A DNA stretch of 64,000 nt from a bacterium HR40 (GCA_002898275.1 BEIQ01000003.1:310001-374000); one strand, 5' to 3'; numbered from the stretch's first letter, positions 28,090 through 38,600 are shown. The notes: generated from the sequence alone by a model not told the origin. Translations and numbers: made by a program.

Positions 28090-28887
28090 ATGCCGAAACT
28101 CCGCCACCTCGCGACGATGACGGCGCTGCCACTCGTCCTCGCGCTCACCTCCGGGCTCGAGCCCGAAGACCTGGCTTCGGGAGATTGGCTGCCGGTCGCG
28201 TTGGCCCAGGGCAATCCCTGCGCTCCCGCCAATCCTTGCGCGCCGCGGCGCCGCAATCCGTGCATGCCGGCCGCTGCCAACCCCTGTGCACCGACGGCCA
28301 AACGAGCGGCCGGCAGTCCTTGCGCCGCGGCTCAGCCTTCCGCTGCCACCGCGGCACCTCTGCCGCAGGCGCTGCCGGCCTCGGCGGCCCATCCCTTCGA
28401 CACGCTCCGGAATTGGCCCGAGGTGCCCTTCGGCGACGCGGTCGATTCCCGCATTCCCAACTATCATCGCGCGGCGCCGCACGTCGCGACCTCCGGCGCC
28501 GTGAAACCGGAAGATTATGTCTATGTCGCCTCGCTCGGATTCCGGACGGTGATCAACTTGCGCACCGACGAGGAGGGTGCGGCGGCCGAGGCGAAGGCGG
28601 CCGAAGCCGCGGGCCTCAAGGTCGTGCGCGTGCCGGTGGCGGGCAAGGCACCGGAACTCGCCCAAGTCGCCACCGTCATCCCGCTGCTCGAGGATCCCGC
28701 CAACTACCCGATCCTGCTGCTGTGCCATACCGCCAACCGCGCGGGGGCGATGTGGGCCCTCTACCGGGCGAGTCGCGGCGTCCCGGCCGAGATCGCGATC
28801 GAGGAGGGGCGAGCTGCCGGACTCAAGCCCAATCGCGAGGCGCGGGTGAGGGAACTTTTGGGCTTGCCCCCGCTCGCCGGCGGCTGA
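28090..28887 (+). CDS. Exported DUF442/dual-specificity-phosphatase-like protein with NPC repeats
   Basis: 265 residues. The N-terminus has a hydrophobic segment (residues 10-21) and a signal-like end at VALAQG. Residues 42-78 hold repeated cysteine triplets: NPC at 42, 48, 56 and 64 and SPC at 76, spaced by Ala/Pro residues. The C-terminal domain (about 120-250) matches the DUF442 / beta-lactamase-hydrolase phosphatase-like fold: SGAVKPEDYVYVASLGFRTVINLR, then LLCHTANRAG with Cys212 and Arg217. In sulfide-responsive BLH proteins this domain is fused to a persulfide dioxygenase and acts as a sulfurtransferase-like module; here it stands alone and is exported. It follows the YeeE pair by 55 bases. 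Confidence 0.78.
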   Translation: MPKLRHLATMTALPLVLALTSGLEPEDLASGDWLPVALAQGNPCAPANPCAPRRRNPCMPAAANPCAPTAKRAAGSPCAAAQPSAATAAPLPQALPASAAHPFDTLRNWPEVPFGDAVDSRIPNYHRAAPHVATSGAVKPEDYVYVASLGFRTVINLRTDEEGAAAEAKAAEAAGLKVVRVPVAGKAPELAQVATVIPLLEDPANYPILLLCHTANRAGAMWALYRASRGVPAEIAIEEGRAAGLKPNREARVRELLGLPPLAGG

Positions 28888-28893
28888 GCGCGG

Positions 28894-28917
28894 CGACACC
28901 GGCGAGCCGCGGTGTCG
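28894..28917 (+). terminator. 8-bp hairpin after the sulfur operon
   Basis: CGACACCG (28894-28901), an 8-base loop, CGGTGTCG (28910-28917), 7 bases after the stop of the DUF442-like gene. No T-run follows. Its position suggests that the next gene is a separate transcription unit. The remaining bases to 29013 show no gene. Confidence 0.5.
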
Positions 28918-29013
28918 GCCGGTCTCGGGCGGCCGATGGCAAATCCCCTCTTGCCCCGAACGGCGGGCTCGGTAGACCGTCATCCGACACTGGCCGAACG
29001 GGGAGCCCCGAGG

Positions 29014-29991
29014 ATGTCTTCCCGAGTCCGTCGTCGGGATGCGATTCGCGCCGCTGTCGCGAGCGCCCTGCTGCCAGCCGCTTCCCTCCCGTTCGCCGCG
29101 GCGCGGGCCGCCGCACCCCTCAAGGGCCCGCTCCGCCCGCAGGCCTACCGTTTCCGCCTCGGCACCTTCGAGCTCACCGCCCTTTTCGACGGGATGGTCG
29201 CCATGGACGGGCCACATCCGATCTTCGGCGCCGACCAATCGCCGCAGGCGGTGGCTCGGTTGTGCGAGGAGAACTTCCTGCCGACGGGACGGCTGGCCAT
29301 CGGTTTCGCCCCTATCCTCGTGAACACTGGCCGGCAGCTCGTGCTCTTCGATGCCGGCAATCCGGCGAGCCGGCGCGAGGCAGGGGCCGGGTTCCTGGTC
29401 GACGCCCTCTCCGTTGCGGGCTATCGACCAGAGGAGATCGATCTCGTCGCCCTCACCCACTACCATCCGGACCACATCGGCGGTCTGGTGACCGACGGCC
29501 AACCCACTTTTCCCAACGCCGTCTATGCTAGCTCCGCCGTCGAACATGCCTTCTGGAGCGCCGAGGAGCGGCTGTCGGGGCCGAGCGAGGCGACGGCGCG
29601 GCTCGTGCGTACCAACGTGCTGCCGCTTGCCGACCGCCTCCGTCTCCTGCAGGACGGCGAGGAGTTGGTGCCCGGCATCCGCGCCCTCGCGACCCCCGGC
29701 CACACCCCCGGCCACATGGCATTCCACGTCGAGAGCGAAGGCCACAGGTTGTTGATCTGGGGCGATGTGGCCAACCATTTCGTGCTGTCGGTCGAGCGTC
29801 CGGAGTGGCACGTGCGCTTCGACCGGGACAAGGTCCAGGCGGCGGCCACGCGCAAGCGAGTGTTCGACATGGTGGCGACGGACCGCATCCCCGTCGCCGG
29901 TTACCACATGCCCTTCCCCAATCTCGGTTACGTGGAACGGCGTGGCGGCGACTACCGCTGGGTGCGAGCGAGCTACCAGTTCGACGTCTGA
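29014..29991 (+). CDS. Exported metallo-beta-lactamase-fold hydrolase
   Basis: 325 residues from the ATG at 29014 (GGGAG 8 bases upstream). The N-terminus (VRRRDAIRAAVASALLPAASLPFAAARAA) has a twin-arginine-like motif followed by a hydrophobic stretch, so Tat export to the periplasm is likely. The MBL metal motif THYHPDH is at 148-154 (His149, His151, Asp153, His154). Further His residues lie in ATPGHTPGHMAFH and GYHMPFPN, plus Asp in WGDVANH. The overall shape resembles the AttM/YtnP-like MBL group rather than ETHE1 persulfide dioxygenase. The substrate is unknown; linkage to sulfur chemistry is only by location. Confidence 0.82.
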   Translation: MSSRVRRRDAIRAAVASALLPAASLPFAAARAAAPLKGPLRPQAYRFRLGTFELTALFDGMVAMDGPHPIFGADQSPQAVARLCEENFLPTGRLAIGFAPILVNTGRQLVLFDAGNPASRREAGAGFLVDALSVAGYRPEEIDLVALTHYHPDHIGGLVTDGQPTFPNAVYASSAVEHAFWSAEERLSGPSEATARLVRTNVLPLADRLRLLQDGEELVPGIRALATPGHTPGHMAFHVESEGHRLLIWGDVANHFVLSVERPEWHVRFDRDKVQAAATRKRVFDMVATDRIPVAGYHMPFPNLGYVERRGGDYRWVRASYQFDV

Positions 29992-30048
29992 GCGGGGCGG
30001 CTGGGCGCGCCCTTTACCGAGGCGCCACTCTTGCCATATCGGCCGCTC

Positions 30049-31593
30049 ATGAGCGAGCGCGTGTTGATCCTCGATTTCGGCTCGCAGACGACCCAGCTCA
30101 TCGCCCGTCGACTGCGCGAGCTGCGGGTCTACTGCGAGATCCATCCCTGTACGGTGGACGATGCCTTCGTGCGCGGCTTCGCCCCCCAGGCGATCGTCCT
30201 TTCCGGTGGCCCGGCGAGCGTCAGCGAGGCGGGAAGTCCGCGCGCTCCCGATGCCGTCTTCCGCCTCGGTGTGCCGGTACTCGGCATTTGCTATGGCGAG
30301 CAGACCCTGTGCGCCCAGCTCGGCGGTCGGGTGGAACCCGCCGCGACCCGCGAATTCGGCCGCGCGGAGATCGAGCTCTTGCGCGAGTGCCGGTTGTTCG
30401 ACGGGATTCTGCGGGTGGGCGAGCGGGCGCGAGTATGGATGAGCCACGGCGACCGGGTGATGGAACTGCCGCCCGGCTTTGTCGCGGTCGCCGCCAGCCC
30501 AGCTGCGCCCTTTGCCGCCATTGCCGACGAGCGCCGGCGATTCTACGGCGTTCAGTTCCACCCCGAGGTGGCACATACCGAGATCGGTCGGCAGCTCTTC
30601 GCCAATTTCGCCTTCCACGTGGCGGGGCTGCGCGGCGACTGGTCGATGCAGGCCTACCGGCAGCAGGCCGTGGCGCGCATCCGGGCCGAGGTGGGTGACG
30701 GCCGGGTGCTGTGCGCACTCTCGGGCGGGGTCGACTCGGCGGTCACCGCCCTGCTCGTGCACGAAGCCATAGGCGAACGACTGACCTGCGTGTTCGTCGA
30801 CACCGGACTGTTGCGCGCCGGCGAGGCAGAGGAAGTGGTGCGGCTGTTCCGCAGCCACTTCGACATCCCGCTCGTCCACCTCGAGGCCGCCGACATCTTC
30901 TTTTCCCGTTTGCGCGGGATCACCGATCCCGAGGAGAAACGGCGGATCGTCGGCCGCACGTTCGTGGAGCTCTTCGAAGCCGAAGCCGAGAGACTGGGCG
31001 GGGCCGATTTCCTCGCCCAGGGCACCCTCTATCCGGACGTGATCGAGAGCACCTCCTTCCGTGGGCCCTCGGCCACCATCAAGACCCACCACAACGTCGG
31101 CGGCCTGCCGGAGCGGATGCGGATGCGGCTGGTCGAGCCGCTGCGCGAGCTCTTCAAAGACGAGGTGCGCGAGCTCGGTCGGGAAATGGGTCTGCCGGAA
31201 AGCTTCGTCCGGCGCCATCCCTTTCCCGGCCCCGGCCTCGCCGTGAGGGTGCTGGGCGAGGTGACCCGCGAACGCGTGCGCACCCTGCAGCGAGCGGACG
31301 CCATCTGGCTCGAGGAAATCCGGCGGGCTGGCCTCTACGATGCCATCTGGCAGGCTTTCGCCGTGCTGCTGCCGGTGAGGACCGTCGGAGTGATGGGCGA
31401 TGCCCGCACCTACGAGGCGGTCTGTGCGCTGCGCGCCGTCACCTCCGAGGACGGAATGACGGCCGATGTCTTCGCTTTCGATCCCGCACTGCTCGCCCGG
31501 GTCGCCACCCGGATCGTCAACGAGGTGCCGGGCATCAACCGGGTGGTCTACGACTTCACCAGCAAGCCGCCGGGCACCATCGAGTGGGAATGA
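30049..31593 (+). CDS. guaA: GMP synthase (glutamine-hydrolysing)
   Basis: 514 residues. Converts XMP to GMP using glutamine and ATP. Domain 1 is a class I amidotransferase with Cys81 (GICYGEQ), His171 and Glu173 (QFHPEVAHT). Domain 2 has the PP-loop [10 protein letters not shown] at about 223-232. The dimerisation domain ends in the invariant PGTIEWE. The start chosen is ATG at 30049; a TTG at 30031 is in frame but upstream of any homology. There is no Shine-Dalgarno. A TTTACC/CATATC promoter-like pair ends 8 bases before the ATG, so a leaderless message is possible. Confidence 0.97.
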   Translation: MSERVLILDFGSQTTQLIARRLRELRVYCEIHPCTVDDAFVRGFAPQAIVLSGGPASVSEAGSPRAPDAVFRLGVPVLGICYGEQTLCAQLGGRVEPAATREFGRAEIELLRECRLFDGILRVGERARVWMSHGDRVMELPPGFVAVAASPAAPFAAIADERRRFYGVQFHPEVAHTEIGRQLFANFAFHVAGLRGDWSMQAYRQQAVARIRAEVGDGRVLCALSGGVDSAVTALLVHEAIGERLTCVFVDTGLLRAGEAEEVVRLFRSHFDIPLVHLEAADIFFSRLRGITDPEEKRRIVGRTFVELFEAEAERLGGADFLAQGTLYPDVIESTSFRGPSATIKTHHNVGGLPERMRMRLVEPLRELFKDEVRELGREMGLPESFVRRHPFPGPGLAVRVLGEVTRERVRTLQRADAIWLEEIRRAGLYDAIWQAFAVLLPVRTVGVMGDARTYEAVCALRAVTSEDGMTADVFAFDPALLARVATRIVNEVPGINRVVYDFTSKPPGTIEWE

Positions 31594-31608
31594 GCACGGC
31601 TGGTGTCT

Positions 31609-32169
31609 TCACACGCGCTCCATGGTACCCGCGACGAAATCGTACTCCGCCTCCAAGGTGTGCACCGCGCCCTCCGGGCGCAGGCGGCTCGAAAAGAGGC
31701 CGAAGCACGATACCGGAAAGGGGCTCGAGCGGAAGAGGGCGGTACGACGGAGGAAGGCACCGAGACGTTCCTGCGGCAATGGCTCTTTCACCCGGCCGAG
31801 GGTGACATGGGGCACGAACTTGCGGTGTTCGGGCTCGACCCCGGCCTCGGCCAGCGCCCGTTCGATTCGCCGCCTGAGCCGCAGCAGCGGTTCGGCATCC
31901 TCGACCCCGACCCAGAGCGTGTGCGGTTCGCCGCGCGGCGGAAACTGTCCGATGCCGCGCAGCCGAAGCTCGAAGGGCTCGGCACTTACCGCCATCAGCG
32001 CCTCGCCGATGTCGTAAAAGGTGTTGTGGTCGACCTCGCCGATGAAGCGCAGGGTCAGGTGGAATTGTTCCATCTCGGTCCACCGGACGCCCGGCAGACC
32101 GGTGCACAGGCGATCCATCTCCTCCGAGATCTCTTCCGGGACGCGAACGGCGACGAACAGTCTAGGCAT
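31609..32169 (-). CDS. thpR: RNA 2',3'-cyclic phosphodiesterase
   Basis: 186 residues of the LigT/2H phosphoesterase family. Both catalytic HxTx motifs are present: HLTL at His37 and HVTL at His121. It opens 2',3'-cyclic phosphates on RNA or nucleotides and can ligate tRNA halves in vitro; the in vivo role is unclear. The N-terminus MPRLFVAVRVPEE is typical. Convergent with guaA (15 bases between stops) and divergent from the TPR-like gene. Confidence 0.9.
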   Translation of the reverse strand: MPRLFVAVRVPEEISEEMDRLCTGLPGVRWTEMEQFHLTLRFIGEVDHNTFYDIGEALMAVSAEPFELRLRGIGQFPPRGEPHTLWVGVEDAEPLLRLRRRIERALAEAGVEPEHRKFVPHVTLGRVKEPLPQERLGAFLRRTALFRSSPFPVSCFGLFSSRLRPEGAVHTLEAEYDFVAGTMERV

Positions 32170-32253
32170 GGTGGTTCTCTCGCTGCGCGCTAGAACGAAA
32201 GGTAGGACTCCGCACGCGGCTTGCCAAACCCGTCCCCCTCACCTAGGAGAGGC

Positions 32254-32958
32254 ATGCGCGCCGGGTCCCTCGCCACGCCGGAACGGGATGCTCGCTTGAA
32301 GCCGGACGAATTCATCCGCGAAGTGGACGAAGAGCTGCAGCGTGAACAATTGCTGCGGCTGTGGCGGCGCATCGGCCCCTGGTTGATCGCGGCGGCCGCG
32401 CTCGTCGTCCTCGGCACCGCCGGCAAGGTGGGTTACGACAGCTGGCGCGACAGCCGCCTGCAGGCGCGGGCCGCGGCCTTTGCCGACGCCGAGCGCCGGG
32501 CGGGCTCGTCGGCACAGGCGGCCGAGATCTGGCTCGGTGTGGCAGCGAACGAGCGCGACGGTCTGGCTGTCCTGGCCACACTCCGGGCGGCGGCGGCCCT
32601 CCGCGAGGCTGGCGATCGCGGACGCGCCATCGAGCTCCTCGACCGATTGGGTCGGGAAAACGCAGATCCCCTCTTCGCCGATCTCGCTCGCCTGGTTTCT
32701 GCCCGCTCGCGCCTCGATTCCGCGGACACGGCGGCGCTCGCGGCGGAGCTCGAGCCCCTCGCCGCCGCCGGTCGGCCGTTCCGCCACAGTGCCCGCGAGA
32801 CTCTCGGGCTTTCCGCCCTGCGGACGGGCGACCGCGAACGGGCGCGCGCGCTTTTGCGCGAGCTCGTCGACGATGCCACCGCCCCGTCCGGGCTCAAGAC
32901 CCGGGCGCGCGAGCTCCTCGATGCGCTCGGTGCTGGCGGGGAAGAGGTCGCCTCGTGA
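32254..32958 (+). CDS. TPR-like inner-membrane protein (YfgM-type)
   Basis: 234 residues from the ATG at 32254 (AGGAGAG directly upstream). A short cytoplasmic N-terminus (DEFIREVDEELQREQLLRLW) leads into one membrane span (about residues 38-55, WLIAAAALVVLGTAG), followed by helical repeats rich in Ala and Arg. This is the tetratricopeptide_21/YfgM architecture: periplasmic TPR domain, ancillary to the Sec translocon in E. coli. The order yfgM-like, bamB, der is conserved in many proteobacteria and supports the call. It overlaps bamB by 4 bases (GTGA). Confidence 0.88.
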   Translation: MRAGSLATPERDARLKPDEFIREVDEELQREQLLRLWRRIGPWLIAAAALVVLGTAGKVGYDSWRDSRLQARAAAFADAERRAGSSAQAAEIWLGVAANERDGLAVLATLRAAAALREAGDRGRAIELLDRLGRENADPLFADLARLVSARSRLDSADTAALAAELEPLAAAGRPFRHSARETLGLSALRTGDRERARALLRELVDDATAPSGLKTRARELLDALGAGGEEVAS

Positions 32959-34286
32959 ACTGGACGCGGAGACGAGCGCTGCTCGCCACGAGCTCGCTTG
33001 TGCTCGCGGGATGCAGCGCCCTGCCGTGGCTCGGCGAGCAGGAGGCTCCGCCCCTCCCCGGCAAGCGCATACCGGTGCTGCTGCTGGACGAGGGCGTAAA
33101 GGCCGATCCGCGCCTCGCCGACCTGCGCATCGTCTTGCCGCCACCGCGCACCAATCCCGACTGGCCGCAGGTCGGGGGCAATGCCAGTCATGCCCTGCAT
33201 CACCTCGCTCTTGCCGACGATCCGAAGCCGGCCTGGCAGGCGTCGATCGGCCGGGGCTCCGACGACAAGTCCCGTCTGCTGGCGCCCCCGGTGATCGCGA
33301 ACGGTCGGGTCTTTACGGTCGACACCTCTCTCTCGGTACGCGCCTTCGACCTGGCCTCCGGCCGCCAGATCTGGGAGGTGCAGCCGGACTTCGTCGAAGA
33401 CATCGACCGCCTGCGCGCCGGCGGCCTCGCCTTCGAAGGGGGAGGTCTGTTCGTCACCACCACGAGCGGCGAGATCGTCGGCCTCCATGCCGAGGACGGC
33501 CGGCAGCTGTGGCGGCAAGCGGTGCGCGTCGGCATCGATGCCCCGCCCACGGTCCTCGACGGCCGGCTGTTCGTCCGCACGATGGACAACCGGTTGCTCG
33601 CGCTCGACGCCGCCACGGGTCGACCGCTGTGGCAACATGCCGGCTCTCCCGAGATCGCCGGTATTCTCGGCGGTGCGGCGCCGGCGGCGACGCGGGAGGT
33701 GGTGATCGCCGCCTATTCATCGGGTGAAGTGTTCGCGCTGCGCTATGCCGACGGCCGGCCGCTGTGGTCCGATTCCGTGCTGCGCCCGCGTCACACGCTG
33801 GCCATCGGGGCGATCGCCGATATCACCGCAGCGCCGGTGATCGACCGCGATCGCGTCTATGTCGCCGGCAACGGCGGCGAAGTGGCGGCGATGGATCTCG
33901 CGCGCGGCAGCCGACTGTGGGACCTCGACCTGACCGTCCGCGAAACCCCTTGGCTTGCCGGCGACTTCCTCTATCTCCTGAGCAGTCGCAACGAAATCGT
34001 GTGCCTCCTGCGCAACGGCGGCCATGTGCGCTGGGTGTCGCCGCTCGGCACGCTCGCCCATCCGGACGGTGCCGAAGCCGGACGGGTGATTTGGACAGGA
34101 CCGGTGCTCGCGGGCGACCGGCTCGTGCTGGCGAGTTCGGAGGGTCGGGCCGCGAGTGTTTCGCCCTACAGCGGCGAGGTGCTCGGGAGAATCGATCTTC
34201 CCGGCCCGGTGCGTTTGCCGCCGGTGGTGGCGCAGGGCACGCTCGTTTTCCTGACAGAAAGGGGCGAGCTCGTCGCCTTCCGCTGA
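32955..34286 (+). CDS. bamB: Outer membrane protein assembly factor BamB
   Basis: 443 residues from the GTG that overlaps the preceding stop. The N-terminus NWTRRRALLATSSLVLAGCSALPW is a lipoprotein signal (lipobox LAGC). The rest is an eight-bladed beta-propeller of PQQ-like repeats, recognisable by recurring G-x-x-Y/F-A-x-D-x-x-(S/T)-G-x-x-x-W units such as RAFDLASGRQIWE and LALDAATGRPLWQ. BamB scaffolds BamA during outer-membrane protein insertion. Its place between the YfgM-like gene and der is the conserved one. Confidence 0.93.
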   Translation: MNWTRRRALLATSSLVLAGCSALPWLGEQEAPPLPGKRIPVLLLDEGVKADPRLADLRIVLPPPRTNPDWPQVGGNASHALHHLALADDPKPAWQASIGRGSDDKSRLLAPPVIANGRVFTVDTSLSVRAFDLASGRQIWEVQPDFVEDIDRLRAGGLAFEGGGLFVTTTSGEIVGLHAEDGRQLWRQAVRVGIDAPPTVLDGRLFVRTMDNRLLALDAATGRPLWQHAGSPEIAGILGGAAPAATREVVIAAYSSGEVFALRYADGRPLWSDSVLRPRHTLAIGAIADITAAPVIDRDRVYVAGNGGEVAAMDLARGSRLWDLDLTVRETPWLAGDFLYLLSSRNEIVCLLRNGGHVRWVSPLGTLAHPDGAEAGRVIWTGPVLAGDRLVLASSEGRAASVSPYSGEVLGRIDLPGPVRLPPVVAQGTLVFLTERGELVAFR

Positions 34287-34291
34287 GGACC

Positions 34292-35638
34292 ATGTTGCCA
34301 ACCGTCGCCATCGTCGGCCGGCCGAACGTCGGCAAGTCGACCCTGTTCAACCGGCTGATCGGTGAGCGTCGGGCGATCGTCGACGATCGCCCGGGGGTCA
34401 CCCGTGATTGCATCGAGGGCGAAGCGAAGCTCTTCGGTCTGCGCTTCCGGTTGCTCGATACCGCAGGCTTGCTGCTCGAGAGCGGGGACGGGCTGGCGAT
34501 GGCCATCGAGCGCCAGACCCGCACCGCCATTGCCGATGCGGACGTGGTGTTGTTCGTGTGCGACGCGCGCGCCGGTCTCACTCCGCTGGATCGGGAGATC
34601 GCGGCCCTGCTGCGTCGTGCCCGCCGACCTGTCGTGCTGGTCGCCAACAAGTGCGAGGGCCGGCTGCCCGAAGCCCAGGCCGCCGAGGCCTGGGCGCTCG
34701 GCCTGGGCGAACCCCTGCCGCTCTCCGCCGAACACGGTCTGGGCTTCGAAGCTCTCGCCGAGGTCCTGGCCCCGCTCCTGGCCGAGGCGATGGAACGGAG
34801 CGCCCAGTCGCCCCAGCCGCAAGCGCAGGACGCGGCGGTGCGGGTGGCGGTGGTCGGTCGACCGAACACCGGCAAGTCGTCGCTCGTCAACCGGCTGCTC
34901 GGCGAGGAGCGGCTGCTGACCGGCCCCGAGCCCGGCATCACCCGGGACGCCGTGGAGGTGCCGTTTACCTGGCGCGGCCATGCCTTCGTGCTCGTCGACA
35001 CGGCCGGCCTTCGCAAACGCGCGCGTATCGAGGACCGCATCGAGCGGCTGTCGGCAGCCAAGAGCCTGGAGGCGATTCGCACCGCCGAGGTGGCGATCCT
35101 CGTCATCGACGCCACCCAGCCCCTCGAGCGCCAGGATGCGACGATCGCGGCCCGCGCGGTCGAGGAAGGCCGGCCACTCGTGGTGGCGCTCAACAAATGG
35201 GACCTCGTCGACAACGGGCCCGCGCTTTTGCGCGAGGTCGGCCTGCGGGCGCGATCGCGGCTGTCGGAGGTTCCGGGGGTGCCGATCGTGCCGGTCTCGG
35301 CCCTCACCGGCCGCGGTCTCGATCGGCTCCTCGAGGCGGTACGCAGCGTCCATGCCCGGGCCGGCGAGCGCATCCCGACCGGCCGGCTCAATCGCTGGCT
35401 GGAGTCGGCGCTCGGCCGGCAGCCACCCCCCACCGTCGACGGGAAACGGGCGAAGATCCGCTTCGCCACCCAGACGGGCGTACGCCCACCCACCCTCGTG
35501 CTCTTCGGCAACCGGCCGGCGCTCGCGCTGCCCGCCAGCTACCGACGGTATCTGCTCGGCGACTTCCGCCGCAGTTTCGGCTTCGAAGGGATTCCGCTGC
35601 GCCTCGAGTTGCGCGCAAGCGACAATCCCTTCGAGTGA
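34292..35638 (+). CDS. der: GTPase Der (tandem G domains)
   Basis: 448 residues. Essential ribosome-assembly GTPase acting on the 50S subunit. Two G domains: GRPNVGKST with DTAG in the first half, and GRPNTGKSS with DTAGLRKRARI in the second, followed by the C-terminal KH-like domain ending FGFEGIPLRLELR. The G4 motif of domain 1 reads NKCEG and that of domain 2 NKWD, as in many alphaproteobacterial Der proteins. ATG at 34292, 5 bases after the bamB stop. It is convergent with dnaE. Confidence 0.96.
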   Translation: MLPTVAIVGRPNVGKSTLFNRLIGERRAIVDDRPGVTRDCIEGEAKLFGLRFRLLDTAGLLLESGDGLAMAIERQTRTAIADADVVLFVCDARAGLTPLDREIAALLRRARRPVVLVANKCEGRLPEAQAAEAWALGLGEPLPLSAEHGLGFEALAEVLAPLLAEAMERSAQSPQPQAQDAAVRVAVVGRPNTGKSSLVNRLLGEERLLTGPEPGITRDAVEVPFTWRGHAFVLVDTAGLRKRARIEDRIERLSAAKSLEAIRTAEVAILVIDATQPLERQDATIAARAVEEGRPLVVALNKWDLVDNGPALLREVGLRARSRLSEVPGVPIVPVSALTGRGLDRLLEAVRSVHARAGERIPTGRLNRWLESALGRQPPPTVDGKRAKIRFATQTGVRPPTLVLFGNRPALALPASYRRYLLGDFRRSFGFEGIPLRLELRASDNPFE

Positions 35639-35642
35639 CCGG

Positions 35643-38600
35643 CTAGCCGGCGAGGTCGCGGATCATCGCCACGCCGGGAATGCGGGCGACGTCGGCACGG
35701 GCAGTGAGCGGCAGCCTGAGTTCCGCCGGCAGCTCGAGCACCACGCGTTCCTGGCCGCTCGTCGGGAGCCGCAGCCGGACGCGCGCGCCGCGGCCGCTGC
35801 CCGTGCGCTGCAAGAGCTCGCCCAGGCGGGGAAGGGCCTCGGCTCGCTCGAGCACGATCTCGAGCACGGCGGGCCTGGTCTCGAGCCTCGCGGAGAGGGG
35901 TTCGATGCGCTGCGCGACGAGCCTCACCCTCTCCTCCTCGACCCGGCAGTCGGCGTCGACGGCAAGCGGCTCGTGACCCTCGAGCAGCTCGCGCGAGCGC
36001 GAGAAGAGGTCCGAGAATACCGTCACCTCGAATTGGCCGCTCGGATCGGAAAAGGTGACGAAAGCGAAGCGGCCACGCTGGCTGCGCCGCTCCTGCCGCG
36101 CCACCACCACGCCGGCGAGCCGCAGGCTGCGCCCATCGAAGGCTGCCGGTTCGTCGAACAGGCGCGCGGCCAGAGTGAAACCGGCTGCCGGCAGCATATC
36201 GAGAAATCCGTCGAGCGGATGCGCCGAGAGATGGAAACCGAGCACGCTTTGCTCGTGCTGCAGCCGCTCGAGCAGGGGCCAATCGGAGATCTGCGGCAGG
36301 GCGGGCTCGGCAACCTCCATGACGTCGCCCCCGAACAGAGTGGCCACGGCGGGATCGGGGGTGGCGTGGGCGCGAGCGTGGTGAAGGGCCGCCTCGATCG
36401 CCTCGAAAAGGCGGGCACGATGGGGATCGAGGCTGTCGAAGGCACCCGCCCGAACGAGCGCCTCGAGGATGCGCCGGTTGAGCACCCGGGGTCCGAGCCT
36501 GCGGGCGAACTCGAAGAAGCTCCGGAACGGACCGGCGCGCTCCCGTTCTGCCACGATCGCCGCCGCCGCCTGGTCGCCGATACCCTTGATGGCCGAGAGG
36601 GCGAAGCGGACGCCGCGACCCTCGCCGCCTTCCTCGACACCGAAGGTGGCACCCGAGTGTTGCACGTCCGGTGGATAGAGGGGAATGCCCTTGCTCCGCA
36701 TCTCCTGCCGATAGGCGGCGATCTTGGCCTGGTCCGCTTTTTCCATCGTCAGGACCGAGGCGTAGAACTCGGCCGGATGATTGGCCTTGAGCCAGGCGGT
36801 CTGGTAGGCGAGGAGGGCGTAGGCGGCCGCATGGCTCTTGTTGAACCCGTAGGAGGCGAACTTCGCCACCTGATCGAAGATGGCGGTGGCGAGATCCTCG
36901 GGAATGCCGCGCTCCATCGCGCCGCGCACGAAGACCTCGCGCTGGGCGTCCATTTCCGCCTTGATCTTCTTGCCCATGGCCCGGCGCAGGAGGTCGGCAC
37001 CGCCGAGCGTGTAGCCCGCCAGGGTGCGGGCGATCTCCATGACCTGCTCCTGGTAGATGATGACCCCGTTGGTCTCGCGCAGGATCGGCTCGAGGGCCGG
37101 GTGGAGATAGCTCGGCCGCTCGACACCGTGTTTGACGGCGATGTAGCGCGGAATGTTGTCCATCGGGCCCGGCCGGTAGAGGGCAACCATGGCGATGATG
37201 TCCTCGAAGCGATCCGGCCTGAGCCTGGCGAGGGCATCGCGCATGCCGCCCGATTCCAGCTGGAACACCCCCATGGTGTCGGCGCGGCCGAGGAGCTCGT
37301 AGGTGGCGCCGTCGTCGAGCGGCACCTTGGCGAGCTCGACCGCGAGCCCGCGCCGCCGCAGCAGGTCCTCGCCCATGCGCAGCATGGTGAGGGTGGTCAG
37401 GCCGAGGAAATCGAACTTCACCAGGCCGGCCTTCTCGACGTCCTTCATGTCGAATTGGGTGACCGGCATGTCGCTGTGGGGATCGCGGTAGAGAGGGATC
37501 AGCTCGACGAGCGGGCGGTCGCCGATGACCACCCCGGCGGCGTGGGTGGAGGCGTGCCGAGGCAATCCCTCGAGCCGGCTCGCGATCGCGATCATGCGCG
37601 CGACATCGGGATCCGAATCCCGCAATTCGGCAAGCCGCGGCTCGAGTTCCAGCGCCTCCGCCAGGGTCACCGGATTGGCAGGGCTGTGGGGCACGAGCTT
37701 GCAGACCCGATCCACCAGGCCGTAGGGTAGCCCGAGCACCCGGCCGACATCGCGCAATACCGCCCGCGCCTGCAGCCGGCCGAAGGTGATGATGTGGGCG
37801 ACGCGGTCGGCGCCGTACTTGTCCCGCACGTAACGGATCACTTCGTCGCGCCGGTCCTGACAGAAGTCGATGTCGAAGTCCGGCATGGACACCCGCTCGG
37901 GATTGAGGAAACGCTCGAACAGCAGACCGAAGCGCAGCGGGTCGAGATCGGTGATGGCGAGCGCCCAGGCGACGAGGGAGCCGGCGCCGGAGCCGCGACC
38001 GGGCCCGACGGGAATGCCTCGTTCCTTGGCCCATCGAATGAAATCCGCGACGATCAGGAAATAGCCCGGAAACTCCATCCGCACGATGACATCGAGCTCG
38101 TATTCCAACCGCTCGCGATAGGGGCGAGCGACCTCCTCGCGTTCCTCCGCGCTCATCTCGGGCCGCCACAACTGTCTCTCGAGACGCTCTTGCAGGCCGG
38201 CGCGCGCCCGTACCCGGAGCTCTTCGGCCTCGTTGCGCCCCTCGGCGGTCGGATAGCGCGGCAGAATGGGCTTGCGGACGGGTGCCGCGAAGGCACAGCG
38301 TCGGGCGATCACCAAGGTATTCTCGATCGCCTCCGGCAGATCGGCGAACAGTGCCGCCATCTCTTCGCCGCTCTTGAAACGGTGTTCGGGCGTCACCTGC
38401 GGCCGGTCGGGATCGTCGAGGGTGGTGCCAGCACCGATGCACAGCAGCGCCGCATGGGCCTCGTACATGTCGGCGTCGGCGAAGTGCACGTCATTGGTGG
38501 CGACGATCGGCAGATCGAGGCGGTAGGCGAGGTCGAGGAAAGCCTCCTCCGTCTGCTCCTCTTCCGGAAGACCGTGACGCTGCAGCTCGACGTAGAGGCG

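Noticed and set aside
29014-29991. Metallo-beta-lactamase protein as the persulfide dioxygenase half of a split BLH protein
   Set aside because: The metal motif and later His residues fit a different MBL subgroup, a Tat-type signal is present, and a hairpin separates it from the DUF442-like gene.
27871-31218. A 1115-codon minus-strand frame across the sulfur operon and guaA
   Set aside because: It runs opposite four well-supported genes and through intergenic DNA; composition is that of a codon-position shadow.
35639-35650. Palindrome CCGGCTAGCCGG between der and dnaE stops
   Set aside because: Twelve bases with no loop; it could not form a stable hairpin, and short GC palindromes are expected here. 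It may mark a shared end but is not strong enough to list as a terminator.
35539-38442. A 967-codon second minus-strand frame within dnaE
   Set aside because: A +1 frame shadow of dnaE, Arg- and Pro-rich, without motifs.
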